Shown here piece after piece: positions 44,901-53,226 of a DNA stretch of 64,000 bases. This DNA comes from Bifidobacterium pullorum subsp. saeculare (GTDB lineage Bacteria > Actinomycetota > Actinomycetes > Actinomycetales > Bifidobacteriaceae): positions 23,937-87,936 of the forward strand of contig NZ_JACLYU010000007.1 in assembly GCF_016899725.1 (NCBI RefSeq), written 5' to 3'. The translations under genes were made by a program, and so were the position numbers. Numbering within the stretch: the stretch's first letter is position 1; every line of letters starts with the position of its first letter. The notes beneath the pieces are model-generated. The model ran no database searches, was not told the origin of the DNA, and saw only the letters and a list, made by a program, of their open reading frames with translations.

Positions 44901-46961
44901 GGCTTCCGCCATGTGGGCGACCGCACCGTCACCCGCATGCCGCTGCGCGTGACCAACCAGTGGGCCTACCATGCGCGCCTGTACGCGGCCGCGAACTTCG
45001 TGGCCTCCTACCCGGGGCTCGAGCTCGTGCAGCTCAACTCCTTCGGCTGCGGCCTCGACGCCATCACCACCGACCAGGTCTCCGAGATCCTGGCCGACAA
45101 GGCCGACGTGTACACGATGCTCAAGATCGACGAGGTGTCCAACCTGGGCGCCGCCAAGATCCGTCTGCGCTCGCTCAAGGCCGCGGTCGAGGAGCGCGAG
45201 GCGAACAAGGCCCGCGAGGCCGCGCGCGCCGCCAAGGCCGCCGACACCGCCGGTTCCGATGTGTCCGCAGCTGCGTCCGATGCCGCCGCCCGCGCCGAGG
45301 CCGACTTGGCCAGCGCGCAGGCCGACCTGGCGAAGGCGCAGGCCGCGTTCGATGCGGCCCGCCGCCGCGCCGACGAGGCCCGCGAGCAGGCCGCACGCAC
45401 CGACGGCGACGGGTTCCGCAGAACCGGCTCCCAGGCGCCGACCCCCGGCCGCCAGGTCATGCTCAACGCGACGATGGCCGACAACCCCAAGCTCACCGAC
45501 CGCGTGCGCGAGGCCGCCCGCCGCGCCGCCAAGGAGGGCGCGGCCGTGCCCGAGGTCAACGCCGACGGCAGCCCCGCCGCCGGCGCCGCCAGCCGCTCCG
45601 GCCACAACAACGCGACGATGAGCCGCTACGCCAACCGCATCCCCTTCGGCAAGGACATGAAGAAGGACTACACGATCGTGGCGCCGCAGATGAGTCCGAT
45701 CCACTTCTCGCTCGTCGAGGCGGCGATCCGGTCCGGCGGTTACAAGTTCGACGTGCTGCGCACGGCGAGCCGCGAGGATGTGGAGACCGGCCTCAAATAC
45801 GTGAACAACGACGCCTGCTACCCGGCGATCATGGTGGTGGGCCAGATGGTCGACGCGATCATCCAGGGCAAGTACGACCCGGACCGTGTGGCGCTGGCAA
45901 TCACGCAGACCGGCGGCATGTGCCGCGCCACCAACTACTTCGGCCTGATCCGCAAGGCGCTGATCGACGCCGGTTATCCGCAGGTGCCGGTCATCGCGCT
46001 GTCCGTGCAGGGCTTCGAGGACAACCCCGGCTTCAAGGCCACGCCCACGCTGGCCGCCCGCGCGCTCAAGGCGCTGGTGATCGGCGACCTGCTCATGAAG
46101 TGCCTGCGCCGCGTGCACCCCTACGAGGCAGAGCCCGGCTCCGCCGACCGTCTCTACGAGATGTGGGATACCATCGCGCGCGAGACCATCGAGCACCACG
46201 GCTTCTCCGCGACCGCCCGGCGCAGGCTTGGCGCGGCCAAGGGCTACCTGCCGTACCCGAAGCTGGCGCGCGAGATCGTGCGCTCCTTCGACGCACTGCC
46301 GCTGAAGGATATGCCGCGCAAGCCGCGCGTGGGCGTGGTCGGCGAGATCCTGGTCAAGTACCACCCGGACGCGAACAACCATCTGGTGGACGTCATCGAA
46401 TCGCAGGACTGCGAGGCCGTGGTGCCCGGCATCATGGAGTTCATGACCACCCACCTGTACACGCACGAGTGGGAGAAGCACTACCTGGGCAAGGGCGGCT
46501 CCGACCTGGGCAAGTGGATCATGCGCAAGGGCTTCGAGGCGTATGTGAAGCCGGTGCGCAAGGCGCTCGAGCTGGCGCACGGCAAGTTCCAGCAGGACGC
46601 CACCATGACCGAGCTCGCGCAGATGGCGCAGACCGTGACCTCCCTGGGCGTGCAGGCCGGCGAAGGCTGGCTGCTGACGGCCGAGATCCTGGAGCTCATC
46701 GAATCCGGCTGCCCGAACGTGGTGTGCGCGCAGCCCTTCGCCTGCCTGCCCAACCATGTGACCGGCCGCGGTATGTTCGGCAAGATCCGGCGCCTGCACC
46801 CCGAGGCGAACATCGTGAGCATCGACTACGACCCGGGCTCCTCCGAGGCGAACCAGCTCAACCGCATCAAGCTCATGATCGCCGCGGCCAAGAAGGCTGC
46901 CGCCAAGCGCGAGCATGAGCGCGAGGGCGAGGCCGCGCCGGATATGGAGGCCGCGGTCTGA
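41937..46961 (+). CDS. Giant BadF/HgdC-type activase fused to a 2-hydroxyacyl-CoA dehydratase-like protein
   Basis: 1674 residues. Two ASKHA ATPase copies come first: LDIGSTTVKAVVL with Cys in GSCAGGTGAF and SRCGVFAKTD, then IDAGSTTIKATLV with CSSGCGSFLQ and SRCTVFMNSS. The paired Cys residues suit a bridging Fe-S cluster. A DUF2229-like Cys-rich module follows (CKLCQNHC, GNRCERGG) and then an HgdB-like region. An Ala/Arg/Glu-rich coiled stretch of about 90 residues near 1085-1170 splits the C-terminal part. Known small activases pump electrons into dehydratases using ATP. The substrate of this fused form is not known. The gene is monocistronic; 235 bp of GC-rich DNA without a recognised gene separates it from nrdG. 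Confidence 0.85.
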   Translation: MTEKATTMSSAGTMPLRVGLDIGSTTVKAVVLDQTDSLDATLFSDYRRHHANVRATVQGLLTDIHAKLDQLGRGDAPIRLAITGSGGLALADQLHVPFVQEVIAETEAIDAEYPQADVIIELGGEDAKITYLKPTPEQRMNGSCAGGTGAFIDQMSTLLDTDAAGLNEMASHYQTLYPIASRCGVFAKTDLQPLINDGAAKPDLAASIFTAVATQTIAGLASGRPIHGTVIFLGGPLFFMSELRAAFQRALDGKVDEFIVPTDAHLYVAYGAALVAGKPEGIDMDGEHYDPRTCADILARLDELENLPSNTPHMPPLFPTEADRKAFDERHHREHVHIGTLEGASGPHFLGIDAGSTTIKATLVNDDREIVWSSYANNEGSPLTAAIGIVKAIQSQLPAGAWIARACATGYGEGLITTGLHLDEGVVETMAHYRGAEMVSPGVTAVIDIGGQDMKYLAVADGVIDSIAVNEACSSGCGSFLQTFAMSMGLSIEEFTQKALASTRPVDLGSRCTVFMNSSVKQAQKEGASIEDIAAGLCYSVVRNALYKVIKLRDSGELGDTVVVQGGTFLNDAVLRAFELLTGREVTRPNIAGLMGAYGAALTARMHYQDVAEDQNEMVTADGGSAPAGDADGFKPTGSGAEARTVVVDGVRHTASAILSGEALDTLTMTTERDVCKLCQNHCKLTITTFADGSRYVTGNRCERGGDAKRQRSDRPNLYDYKYKRCFAYRRLTDKKATRGEIGIPRALNMYENYPFWFTLLTSLGFKVVISGRSSHELFETGIESIASENICYPAKLAHGHIKWLLNKGVKTIFYPCVAYEENLVDHTDNHYNCPIVANYPLVIGANMPELREPGIRYMHPYFNLADHDLMVDRIVEEFAWAGVTREEAETAVKAAYAEDKVFKNDVQQEGLRALAYMKEHDCRGIVLAGRPYHIDPEINHGIPETICSLGMVVLSEDSVCELQPGEKLDLTAFLSEGEPDPRAKNAAGFRHVGDRTVTRMPLRVTNQWAYHARLYAAANFVASYPGLELVQLNSFGCGLDAITTDQVSEILADKADVYTMLKIDEVSNLGAAKIRLRSLKAAVEEREANKAREAARAAKAADTAGSDVSAAASDAAARAEADLASAQADLAKAQAAFDAARRRADEAREQAARTDGDGFRRTGSQAPTPGRQVMLNATMADNPKLTDRVREAARRAAKEGAAVPEVNADGSPAAGAASRSGHNNATMSRYANRIPFGKDMKKDYTIVAPQMSPIHFSLVEAAIRSGGYKFDVLRTASREDVETGLKYVNNDACYPAIMVVGQMVDAIIQGKYDPDRVALAITQTGGMCRATNYFGLIRKALIDAGYPQVPVIALSVQGFEDNPGFKATPTLAARALKALVIGDLLMKCLRRVHPYEAEPGSADRLYEMWDTIARETIEHHGFSATARRRLGAAKGYLPYPKLAREIVRSFDALPLKDMPRKPRVGVVGEILVKYHPDANNHLVDVIESQDCEAVVPGIMEFMTTHLYTHEWEKHYLGKGGSDLGKWIMRKGFEAYVKPVRKALELAHGKFQQDATMTELAQMAQTVTSLGVQAGEGWLLTAEILELIESGCPNVVCAQPFACLPNHVTGRGMFGKIRRLHPEANIVSIDYDPGSSEANQLNRIKLMIAAAKKAAAKREHEREGEAAPDMEAAV

Positions 46962-47082
46962 GCCGTCGGCCGTCGCTCCCGCATGGCGGGGCGGCGGCCC
47001 ACAAGCCTGGTCAGCGACAGAGGCCGTCCAGTTGATGCAGCGATTCTGTCCCGAAGGCCTCCTTACAAGGCCCCAACGCGGC

Positions 47083-48462
47083 TCACACGACCTGGAAGAT
47101 GAAGAACTTCAGGTAGTCGGTCTCCGGGATGCCCCACACGATCGGATGGTCGGGCGCCTGCTGACGCTCCTCGATCTGTCGCAGCTGCACGCCGGCGTCG
47201 CGCGCCGCCGACCACAACATGCGGCGGAAGCGCTCCGTGTCCATGAAATGCGAGCAGGAGGCGGTGGCCAGGTAGCCGCCGCGCGGCAGTGCCTTCAGGG
47301 CCCGCAGGTTGATGTCCTTGTAGCCGCGGGCCGCGGAATCCACGGTGCGCCGCGACTTCGTGAACGCCGGCGGATCGAGGATGATGAAGTCGTAGTCCTT
47401 GCGGTGGCTCGCCTCCAGGTCGGTGAGCAGGCCGAACACATTCTCGGTGCGGAAGTCGATGCGTTCGCCCTCGTCGGCGCCCTCGGCCATGAAACCGTTG
47501 AGCCGCGCGTTGCGCTTGGCCATCTCGATCGCCGGGGCGGAGATGTCCACCGCGGTGACGTGCGCGGCGCCGCCGGCCACCGCATTGAGCGCGAAGGAGC
47601 CGGTGTGCGTGAAGCAGTCGAGCACACGCCGGCCGTGCGCCAGCTTCGCCACCGCGCGACGGTTGTACTTCTGGTCGAGGAAGAAGCCGGTCTTCTGCCC
47701 GCGCGCCACGTCCACGTGATAGCGCACGCCGTTCTCCACGATCTCGACCTCCGCCGGCCCGTAGGCGGTGGCGTCGGGGTCGGGGGAGGGGACGGCATCC
47801 AGCGGCGCCATCGCGCCCGGAGTCGCCGGATCGGGGACGATGGCCCCGCCGTCTGCGCCGTCCATCGGCCACCAGCCGCAGGTCGGCCCCAGTCCCTCGT
47901 GGGAGCGGGCGGCCACGTCGTTGCGCTCGTAGATGCCGCGGATCGCCACGCCGGCCTTGGCCAGCGCGTGTACGATCGCCGGGAACACCACCGGTTTGAG
48001 CCGCTCCATGCCCAGCGACAGCGTCTGCGTGACGAGCACGTCGCCGAAGCGATCCACCACCAGACCCGGGAAGCCGTCGGCCTCGGAGAACAGCATGCGG
48101 CAGGCGGTCGCGTCCACGTCGCCGAGCACCTGGCGGCGGTAATCCCACGCCCAGGCGGCCTTGCGCTCCCAGAACGCGGCGTCCATGCGGTCGTTCGCAT
48201 TGTGCGTGACCAGGCGGATGCGGATCTTCGAGCCGTGGGAGATGAACCCGGTGCCCAGATAGGCGCCCTTCGCGTTCGCCACGTCCACATACGCGCCGTC
48301 GGGCACCTCATCCGGCCCGATGGCGCGGGCGGCGCCGTTCTCGCCGGCGGGCGCCGCCAACGCGACGACCTCCGCGCCATACACCCACGGATGACCGCCG
48401 CGCAGTGCCTTCTCGGCCTTCGGGGTGACGGTGGCGGTCGGGTAGGGACGATGCGATTTCAT
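47083..48462 (-). CDS. Class I rRNA methyltransferase of the RlmI/RlmK type
   Basis: 459 residues. An N-terminal PUA-like segment (GGHPWVYGAEV and following) precedes a SAM-dependent methyltransferase domain with GQKTGFFLDQKYNR, LDCFTHTGSFALNA (SAM loop), VDISAPAIEMAKRNARLN, ILDPPAFTKS and ATASCSHFMD with a Cys near the active site. This layout matches 23S rRNA m5C methyltransferases such as RlmI. A variable Asp/Pro-rich insertion lies near 195-225. ATG 48462 follows AAGGAG. It converges on the large activase gene. Confidence 0.88.
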   Translation of the reverse strand: MKSHRPYPTATVTPKAEKALRGGHPWVYGAEVVALAAPAGENGAARAIGPDEVPDGAYVDVANAKGAYLGTGFISHGSKIRIRLVTHNANDRMDAAFWERKAAWAWDYRRQVLGDVDATACRMLFSEADGFPGLVVDRFGDVLVTQTLSLGMERLKPVVFPAIVHALAKAGVAIRGIYERNDVAARSHEGLGPTCGWWPMDGADGGAIVPDPATPGAMAPLDAVPSPDPDATAYGPAEVEIVENGVRYHVDVARGQKTGFFLDQKYNRRAVAKLAHGRRVLDCFTHTGSFALNAVAGGAAHVTAVDISAPAIEMAKRNARLNGFMAEGADEGERIDFRTENVFGLLTDLEASHRKDYDFIILDPPAFTKSRRTVDSAARGYKDINLRALKALPRGGYLATASCSHFMDTERFRRMLWSAARDAGVQLRQIEERQQAPDHPIVWGIPETDYLKFFIFQVV

Positions 48463-48557
48463 GACGGGCTCCTTGGCTGGCGGCAAACGGCGCCATTATA
48501 CCGGCCGGTGCGGCCTTGGGCGGAAGCAGGCGAAGGGCGCTCGCCGAATCATGCCGC

Positions 48558-49142
48558 TCAGCGGTAGCCCTCCCAGACGGGCAGGGGCATGAGCGTGTCC
48601 TCGCAGTCCGCCCACATCGCCACCAGGTCCCGGCCGGGCGCGCGCAGCCAGCGCAGCTGTACGCCGTCCATCGCGGCGAAGCCTGTGGCCAGCAGCTTGG
48701 CCACATCCGTACCCGCCGGCACCTGCCAGCGGATGGTGAGCGCCGTGTCCACAATCTGCCGTTCACGCCGTTCGAAGTAGTCGTGCGCAGGATGACCGGG
48801 GTCGAGCGCCTCCGCGCTCAGCGTGGAGAACATGTGCACCAGCGCGGGGCGGCGCGCGTTGATGGAGACGATGCCGCGCCACATCTCGGCGATGAGCGGC
48901 CGTTCGCGCCGCGCCATCGCGCAGGTGAAGTCCAGCGTCTCACGGTCGTAACGCTCGTCGAGCACCAGGCGCAGCAACCCCTCCTTGCTGCCCACATGGT
49001 GGAGCACTCCGGCCTTGGTCAGTCCCACGGCGTTGGCGATGCGCTGCAGGGACGTGCCGTAGTAGCCGAGCGTGCCGAAGGATTCGACCGCCGCGTCGAG
49101 GATCGCGGCGCGGCTGCCGGTGTCGGCGGTGGGATCAGGCAT
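48558..49142 (-). CDS. TetR-family transcriptional regulator
   Basis: 194 residues. The helix-turn-helix is AILDAAVESFGTLGYYGTSLQRIANAVGLTKAGVLHHVGSKEGLL; the C-terminal ligand domain is unassigned. An AAGGAAG site precedes the ATG at 49142. It is divergent from a broken beta-glucosidase gene, and an 18-bp palindrome in the gap at 49272-49289 is a likely operator. A role in beta-glucoside use is suggested by position only. Confidence 0.9.
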   Translation of the reverse strand: MPDPTADTGSRAAILDAAVESFGTLGYYGTSLQRIANAVGLTKAGVLHHVGSKEGLLRLVLDERYDRETLDFTCAMARRERPLIAEMWRGIVSINARRPALVHMFSTLSAEALDPGHPAHDYFERRERQIVDTALTIRWQVPAGTDVAKLLATGFAAMDGVQLRWLRAPGRDLVAMWADCEDTLMPLPVWEGYR

Positions 49143-49271
49143 GGTGACTTCCTTCGTCCAGGAACTGCGCTGCCTACGATTCTCCCATGCTGTGCGGCCG
49201 GCCGTCCTCCGTGGCGTGTGCGCCGGACGCCGGGGTGCGGGTTGCGCTGTGAGGGCGGGCTTTGGTAAGGT

Positions 49272-49289
49272 ACCTACCGAACGGTAGGT
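49272..49289. promoter_or_regulatory. Palindromic operator between tetR and the beta-glucosidase pseudogene
   Basis: ACCTACCGAACGGTAGGT has perfect 8-bp arms with an AA centre, a size and symmetry typical of TetR-family operators. It lies 130 bp from the tetR start and 75 bp from the bgl start. Confidence 0.6.
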
Positions 49290-49363
49290 CAGTCCTGCCG
49301 GGGCCGCGCACCGCGGCGCACAATGACGTAGCGCACGACATCCGCAAGAAAGCGAGGACGCAT

Positions 49364-51139
49364 ATGACCGAACGCATCACCGTCAAGGACCTCACCCTGG
49401 AGGAGAAGGCCTCCTGACCTCGGGCGGCGACGCCTGGCATCTGCAGGGCATCGAGGCCAAGGGCGTGCCCGGATACATGATCACCGATGGACCCCACGGC
49501 CTGCGCAAGGCGCTGGCCGACACCACCGGGAGCACCGACCTCAACGCCTCCGTGCCCGCCACCTGCTTCCCGCCGGCGGCCGGTCTGGCCAGCTCTTGGA
49601 ACCCGGAGCTCGTGCGCGAGGTCGGCGTGGCGATGGGCGAGGAATGCGTGCAGGAGAAGGTCGCCGTGATCCTGGGCCCTGGCGTGAACATCAAGCGCAA
49701 TCCGCTCGGCGGCCGCTGCTTCGAATACTGGTCCGAGGACCCGTACCTTGCCGGCCACGAGGCCGCGGGCATCGTCGAGGGCGTGCAGTCCCAGGGCGTG
49801 GGCACCTCGCTCAAACACTACGCGGCCAACAACCAGGAGACCGACCGCCTGCGCATTGACGCGCGCATCTCCGAACGCGCCCTGCGCGAGATCTACCTGC
49901 CCGCCTTCGAGCACATCGTCAAAACCGCCAAGCCGTGGACCCTCATGTGCGCGTACAACAAGGTCAACGGCGAGCACGCCTCCCAGAACCATTGGCTGCT
50001 CACCGATGTGCTGCGCAAGGAGTGGGGCTTCGACGGCATCGTGATGAGCGACTGGGGCGCCGTGCACGACCGCGTCGCCGCGCTCGACGCCGGCCTCAAC
50101 CTGGAGATGCCGCCGAGCTTCACCGACGACCAGGTGGTGTACGCCGCCCGCGAGGGGCGCCTCGACCAGGCACAGCTCGACGCGATGGCCCAGGGCATGC
50201 TCGACCTCTATGAGAAGGCCCGCCCCGCCATGGAACGCGAGGGCTTCCGCTACGACGTGAACGCCCACGACGAGACCGCACGCCGCGCCGCCCGTGAATC
50301 CATCGTGCTGCTCAGGAACGAAGGCGGCGTCCTGCCGCTCAAGGCCGGCGCCAAGGTCGCCGTCATCGGCGAGTTCGCCCGCACTCCGCGCTACCAGGGC
50401 GGCGGCTCCTCGCATATCACCCCCACGAGGAAGACCTCCTTCCTCGACGCGATCGCCGCGCGCGGCGTGGATTATGACTTCGCTCCCGGCTTCACCCTCG
50501 ACCTGGAGCCCGCCAACCCCGCCCTCGAGGCCGAGGCTGCTCGGCCAGGCCGGCGGCGCCGCGCTTGCCGACGTGATCCTGGGTGACGTGAGTCCCTCCG
50601 GCAAGCTCGCCCAGACCATCCCGATGCGCCTGGAGGACGATCCGAGCATGCTCAACTGGCCCGGCGAGGAAGGGCATGTGGACTACGGCGAGGGCGTGTT
50701 CGTCGGCTACCGCTACTACGACACCTACGGCGTGGACGTCGACTACCCGTTCGGCTATGGCCTGAGCTACGCCAGCTTCGATGTCACCGACGTGCGGGTG
50801 GCCAAGACCGGCGCCAACACCGCGCGCGTCACCGCCACCGTGACCAACACATCCGCCGTGGACGGCGCCGAGACCGTGCAAGTGTACGTCGCCCCCGGCC
50901 GGCAGGAGGTCGCCCGCCCGAAGCACGAGCTCAAGGGCTTCGTGAAGGTGTCCCTCAAGGCCGGCGCATCCACGACTGTGGCCATCGACCTGGACGAGCG
51001 CGCGTTCGCCTACTGGTCCGTCCGCTTCCACGACTGGCACGTCGAGCCCGGCGAGGCCACCGTCGAGGTCGGGGTCTCCGCGCGGGACATCCGTGGCGCC
51101 GGATCCGTGCGCTGCGGGTCGGCGGTGTGGACGACCTAG
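49364..51139 (+). pseudogene. GH3 beta-glucosidase, broken by a frameshift and an internal deletion
   Basis: ATG 49364 (MTERITVKDLTLEEKAS) stops after 17 codons at a TGA created by loss of one C near 49415. The next frame continues LTSGGDAWHLQG through VILGPGVNIKRNP, KHYAANNQETDR and MSDWGAVHDR with the GH3 nucleophile Asp, up to EAEAA near 50540. There it jumps by one base directly to LLGQAGGAALADVILGD, deleting most of the segment that joins the two GH3 domains, and ends with the Fn3-like C-terminal domain. About 590 codons remain against the roughly 750-800 of intact relatives. No functional enzyme is expected. The TetR gene next to it appears intact. Confidence 0.85.
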
Positions 51140-51273
51140 CGTCAGACGCTTAGCGTCAGGCATGTCTCAAATCAAAAATCCATTATGTTTTCCCCGGAAA
51201 GTTGTTGATAAAATGAAATAGGTTTTGTTTTGATGGTGCATCTGGGGTGTGTGCCGTGGAAAGGAGGGCTGCG

Positions 51274-52482
51274 ATGATCGAGCGTCCTGGATATGTAGCG
51301 ATGCTGGAGCGGTGGAGAGACAGGGATGTCATCAAGGTCATCACCGGTGTCCGGCGTTGCGGCAAGTCGACGTTGATGGGCATATGGGCGCAATGGCTTC
51401 GCGATCGCGGCGTGGCGGACGACCATATCATTCACATCAATCTGGAGATGCTGGAATACGAGCGCCTGCTTGACTATCATGCGCTACACGACGAGATCCT
51501 CGGTCGGTGCCGGGACGACGCGATGCATTACGTGCTCATCGATGAGATTCAGAACGTCCCCGACTTCCAGAGGGCTATGGACAGCCTGTACGTACGTCCC
51601 AACATTGACCTCTATGTCACCGGATCGAACGCAAAGCTGTTGGGTGGTACGTTGGCCACGCTGCTGTCCGGCCGGTATGTGGAGATTCCGATGCTGCCGC
51701 TGTCGTTCGCGGAGTATCTGTCCGTTCCCGTAGGCTCCGCCGCGGCCGACTCCTCGCCGAGGCGCCGGTGGTCCGACTATCTTCACGACGGCGGCTTTCC
51801 GGCCGTCAGCGGACTGAACGGGGACGACTCGCTGGTGCGCGACTATCTCGACGGCATCCTCAACACCATCCTGATCAAGGATGTGGCGCAACGTGTCCAA
51901 GCCAATGTCGGCCTGCTGCGGGCATTGGTGGTGTATCTGTACGACAACATCGGCAACCTGACCACGGCGGCGGGCGTCGCGCGCGCCCTGACATCGGCCG
52001 GGACCAAGGTCACGCCGCCCACCGTCGCCTCGTATCTCGACGTGCTGGAATCGGCGTTCGTGGTGTACGCGGTCCCGCGCTACGACATCCGTGGCAAACG
52101 CATCCTCAAGCAGGAGCGCAAGTATTATGCGGTGGACTTGGGCCTGCGCCGGGTCCTGTGCTCCAACGACGTTCGTGACGCCGGCCGCATTCTGGAGAAT
52201 GTCGTGTATCTGGAGCTGCTGCGCCGCGAGCGGGCCGTATTCGTCGGGCAGGGTGCCGGCGGGGAGATCGACTTCGTGACCAACGGCGCCGACGGGCGCC
52301 AATACTGGCAGGTCAGCGAATCGACGGCGAATTCGGCGACCTTGGAAAGGGAGTTATCATCGTTCGCTCCGTTGCGTGACAACTATCCGAAGACGCTCAT
52401 CACCATGGATGACGCGCGTCCGGAATCCTACGACGGCATCCGCCGGGTCTACGCCCTTGACTGGTTGGCTGAAAATCGGTGA
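51274..52482 (+). CDS. AAA ATPase with DUF4143 domain
   Basis: 402 residues. An N-terminal AAA_14 domain has Walker A TGVRRCGKST (about 25-34) and Walker B HYVLIDEIQNV, then the sensor TGSNAKLL. The C-terminal DUF4143 region resembles a PD-(D/E)XK fold: YYAVDLGLRR, ENVVYLELLRR, GEIDFV. Proteins of this kind are common, mobile-prone and of unclear function. An AAGGAGG site precedes ATG 51274. The 134 bp upstream are AT-rich, unlike most of the window. No partner gene adjoins it, and the next gene starts 154 bp later. Confidence 0.88.
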   Translation: MIERPGYVAMLERWRDRDVIKVITGVRRCGKSTLMGIWAQWLRDRGVADDHIIHINLEMLEYERLLDYHALHDEILGRCRDDAMHYVLIDEIQNVPDFQRAMDSLYVRPNIDLYVTGSNAKLLGGTLATLLSGRYVEIPMLPLSFAEYLSVPVGSAAADSSPRRRWSDYLHDGGFPAVSGLNGDDSLVRDYLDGILNTILIKDVAQRVQANVGLLRALVVYLYDNIGNLTTAAGVARALTSAGTKVTPPTVASYLDVLESAFVVYAVPRYDIRGKRILKQERKYYAVDLGLRRVLCSNDVRDAGRILENVVYLELLRRERAVFVGQGAGGEIDFVTNGADGRQYWQVSESTANSATLERELSSFAPLRDNYPKTLITMDDARPESYDGIRRVYALDWLAENR

Positions 52483-52545
52483 CGCCGGGCGCACGGTTGC
52501 GCCGGGCGCGCAGTGGCCGGCATCGGCGGGGGACACGCCCTGAAA

Positions 52546-52574
52546 TTGTTGTATGCGCAACTGTTGTATATAGT
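52546..52574 (+). promoter_or_regulatory. Promoter of the marR-ABC operon with embedded inverted repeat
   Basis: TTGTTG (52546-52551), a 17-bp spacer and TATAGT (52569-52574) form a good sigma-70 type promoter. GTTG-N6-CAAC (52548-52561) lies inside it, and TGTTGTAT recurs just downstream, both candidates for MarR autoregulation. Confidence 0.6.
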
Positions 52575-52636
52575 ACGGATTCGTCAAAGAGGGCCGGCAT
52601 GGCTCCCGCCACCCGGAAACGAATCGACGCCAATCC

Positions 52637-53185
52637 ATGAACGAATCCCCATCATCGTCCGCGCCCGCCACGCCGGTCGCCGAACCGGCGGACGAGACGC
52701 CGCTGGGCGTGCTGCTGCGGCGGCTCAACAACATGACCGCACGTTACCTGGGCGCCACCATGCCCGAGGAAGCGCGCGAGGCGACCGGCGGCAACGCCGA
52801 GATCATCCTGTACCTGGTCCGGCACGAGGACCGGGAGATGTTCCCGCAGGACATCGAACGCCGCTTCGGCATCACCCGCTCCACGTCCTCGCGCGTGCTC
52901 GGGCTTATGGAGAAGAAAGGGCTCATCCGCCGCGAATCCGTCGCGCGCGACGCCCGCTTGAAGCGCATCGTGCTCACCGACAAGGCGCGCGACATCGAAC
53001 GCCTGTTGCACGGCAGCGGGGACCGGATGGAGACGACGATGACGGCCGGCATCGCCGGCGCCGACCTCGCCGTCTTCCGCCGCTGCCTCGACGCGATGAT
53101 GGACAACCTCGCCGCCACCGGCAAGGTGGGGCGCTGCGGAAGGCCGGCCTCCGGAGGCACAGCCCCGGGGCGAGGGAACGACTGA
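52637..53185 (+). CDS. MarR-family transcriptional regulator
   Basis: 182 residues. The winged helix-turn-helix is in MFPQDIERRFGITRSTSSRVLGLMEKKGLIRRESVARDARLKRIVLTDKA, with the DxR wing tip. It probably represses its own operon with two ABC exporter genes downstream, the common MarR-ABC arrangement for drug or metabolite efflux. The first about 20 residues are Pro/Ala-rich. No strong ribosome site precedes ATG 52637. Confidence 0.9.
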   Translation: MNESPSSSAPATPVAEPADETPLGVLLRRLNNMTARYLGATMPEEAREATGGNAEIILYLVRHEDREMFPQDIERRFGITRSTSSRVLGLMEKKGLIRRESVARDARLKRIVLTDKARDIERLLHGSGDRMETTMTAGIAGADLAVFRRCLDAMMDNLAATGKVGRCGRPASGGTAPGRGND

Positions 53186-53226
53186 AAGCATACGAACGAT
53201 TGCAAGGAAAGGAACGGAACGCGCAC

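Noticed and set aside
41658..46916. A 1752-codon open frame on the minus strand opposite the activase fusion
   Set aside because: High GC leaves the antisense frame open. It shows no motifs, only His/Val/Gly/Arg-rich sequence, and lies exactly opposite a gene with clear domains.
46962..47082. A terminator between the convergent activase and methyltransferase genes
   Set aside because: Only short GGCC-based pairing is visible; no convincing stem could be drawn.
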